Shown in pieces: positions 40,533-41,151 of a stretch of DNA of 41,151 nt. How positions within the stretch are numbered: the first letter of the stretch is position 1; each line of letters starts with the position of its first letter. Source of the stretch: Clostridium grantii DSM 8605. GTDB lineage: Bacteria > Bacillota > Clostridia > Clostridiales > Clostridiaceae. The notes below the pieces were generated by a model. That model ran no database searches, was not told where the DNA came from, and saw only the letters and a list, made by a program, of their open reading frames with translations. Location of the stretch: contig NZ_FQXM01000032.1 in assembly GCF_900129965.1 (NCBI RefSeq), positions 1 to 41,151 of the forward strand, written 5' to 3'. The position numbers and the translations under genes are program-made.

Positions 40533-40790
40533 GTGATAACTGCTAATGATAATTATACATTGACAGTTATATTTGAAAATAATGAAATACGGTTATATGA
40601 TTTATCTAACAATATGTTTGGAGTATTTGAAGTGTTGAAAGATAAAGAAAAATTTAAAGAAGTATTTATTGATGAATCAGGAAATATAGCTTGGGATAGA
40701 GATAAAAATTTAGATTCTAATATAGTATGGAACAATAGGATTGATATATGTAAAGATTCAATATATATGGATTCTATTTTAATTAGTTAG
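40533..40790 (+). CDS. DUF2442 protein, probably missing its first residues
   Basis: 85 residues from GTG 40533. NYTLTVIFENNEIRLYDLSN, then KEKFKEVFIDESGNIAWDRD and NRIDICKDSIYMDSI, is the DUF2442 pattern. These small proteins are often toxin-antitoxin-like partners of DUF4160. The family usually has about ten more residues at the N-terminus. Here a TGA lies directly before the GTG, within GC-rich repeat-like sequence (GCAATGGGGCCAGACCC), and there is no ribosome site. So the 5' end may have been replaced by a repeat insertion. No DUF4160 partner is present. Confidence 0.65.
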   Translation: MITANDNYTLTVIFENNEIRLYDLSNNMFGVFEVLKDKEKFKEVFIDESGNIAWDRDKNLDSNIVWNNRIDICKDSIYMDSILIS

Positions 40791-40793
40791 GAA

Positions 40794-40843
40794 GCAACAA
40801 AAATTGTTCATTCCATTTACAATTTTTGTAAAGTGCCTGACCC
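40794..40843 (-). repeat. GCAACAAAAA palindromic element, copy G, interrupted by an IS
   Basis: The first 50 bp match copy F (GCAACAAAAATTGTTCATTCC and onward to GCCTGACCC). It then breaks off where the IS-like sequence begins. Confidence 0.8.
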
Positions 40844-41151
40844 ATGTCCGTAAAGTTCACACAATTCTAAATATTTTGGCAACAATCTCTTTGGTTAATT
40901 AAAGAAATTTAACCACAATTATTAATAAGATAGTTTTTCATGTTTATGATAAAATTATTATTAATAAAAGAAGAAAGGTTGTTAAAATTTGAACAAACGA
41001 ATAAGGAAATTAATTGATAATTTAATGTATATCTTGAACTCAAAACTCTTAAATGAGTTAGCTATAAAAGCTAAATTTCTAATAAAAGATAGCAAATTCA
41101 CTCCAGAAAAATTTATAAGTTTATGTGTGTTTTCAAATAATCATTTATGTG
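40844..41151 (+). mobile_element. Left end of an IS4-like insertion sequence
   Basis: Sequence beginning ATGTCCGTAAAGTTCACAC replaces the rest of palindromic element copy G, so the boundary is near 40844. A transposase gene starts at 40989. The right end lies beyond the window. Confidence 0.65.
40989..41151 (+). CDS. IS4-family transposase, N-terminal part (runs off the window)
   Basis: From TTG 40989 with AAAGG upstream, 54 codons are visible: MNKRIRKLIDNLMYILNSKL and NELAIKAKFL, then SKFTPEKFISLCVFSNNHLC. This is the N-terminal helical domain typical of clostridial IS4-type transposases (STLLNELA / LTPEKFLSLC style). The DDE catalytic core lies outside the window, so integrity cannot be judged. 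Confidence 0.75.
   Translation, partial: MNKRIRKLIDNLMYILNSKLLNELAIKAKFLIKDSKFTPEKFISLCVFSNNHLC

Noticed and set aside
1..41151. tRNA, rRNA or tmRNA genes
   Set aside because: No GC-rich cloverleaf or conserved rRNA segments were noticed on either strand; a covariance scan was not possible here.

Overview
The window comes from a strongly AT-rich, low-GC Gram-positive anaerobe, most likely a clostridial Bacillota. The reasons are purine-rich AGGAGG ribosome sites, TTGACA/TATAAT promoters, and clostridial-type families (UviB/BhlA holin, DUF1659, DUF2922, Rpn nucleases, MprF, oleate hydratase). I saw no rRNA, tRNA or CRISPR array. All family names are recognised from memory of the motifs; no search was run.

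Layout. 1-4.2 kb: remnants of an Rpn nuclease and of an SF2 helicase, then an intact 819-residue fusion of a UvrD-type helicase, an HsdR_N-like nuclease and a LexA-type S24 self-cleaving domain. 4.2-11.8 kb: a segment bounded by a perfect 247-bp inverted repeat. It holds a chemoreceptor, an Rpn nuclease with an internal start that looks like an antitoxin start, a TetR regulator convergent with oleate hydratase, and a decapitated EAL protein. 11.9-16.6 kb: a YhaM-like exoribonuclease, small unknown genes, several broken genes, and a pair of half-permeases under a promoter whose spacer carries a CsoR-type palindrome. 16.6-20.2 kb: a MarR-controlled OpuC-like transporter operon ending in a flavin/ferredoxin protein. 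20.3-23.5 kb: a broken gene, an MprF-like lysyltransferase and a chemoreceptor remnant.

23.9-31.2 kb looks phage- or element-derived but has no capsid, tail or integrase genes: a sigma-like protein, a Rha/ORF6C antirepressor, an SbcC-like ATPase and a DnaD-like replication protein, followed by a sigma factor, a UviB holin, DUF1659, DUF2922 and an amidase. The second half has the form of a sigma-holin-endolysin release module. 31.8-37.8 kb: a LysR regulator divergent from four genes (membrane protein, CrtI/retinol-saturase-like flavoprotein, flavin/2Fe-2S reductase, unknown helical protein), an apparently self-contained electron-transfer operon. 37.9-41.2 kb: a GntR-ABC operon with a broken ATPase, a KDPG-type aldolase, a DUF2442 gene and the start of an IS4-like element.

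The window is unusually rich in decay. About a dozen gene remnants alternate with small palindromic repeats, and the repeats often sit exactly where a gene is cut. Three families stand out: a 79-bp GCAACAAAAA palindrome (seven copies), a 70-bp nested hairpin (three copies), and a recurring AACTGCC/GGCAGTT terminator stem (five copies).
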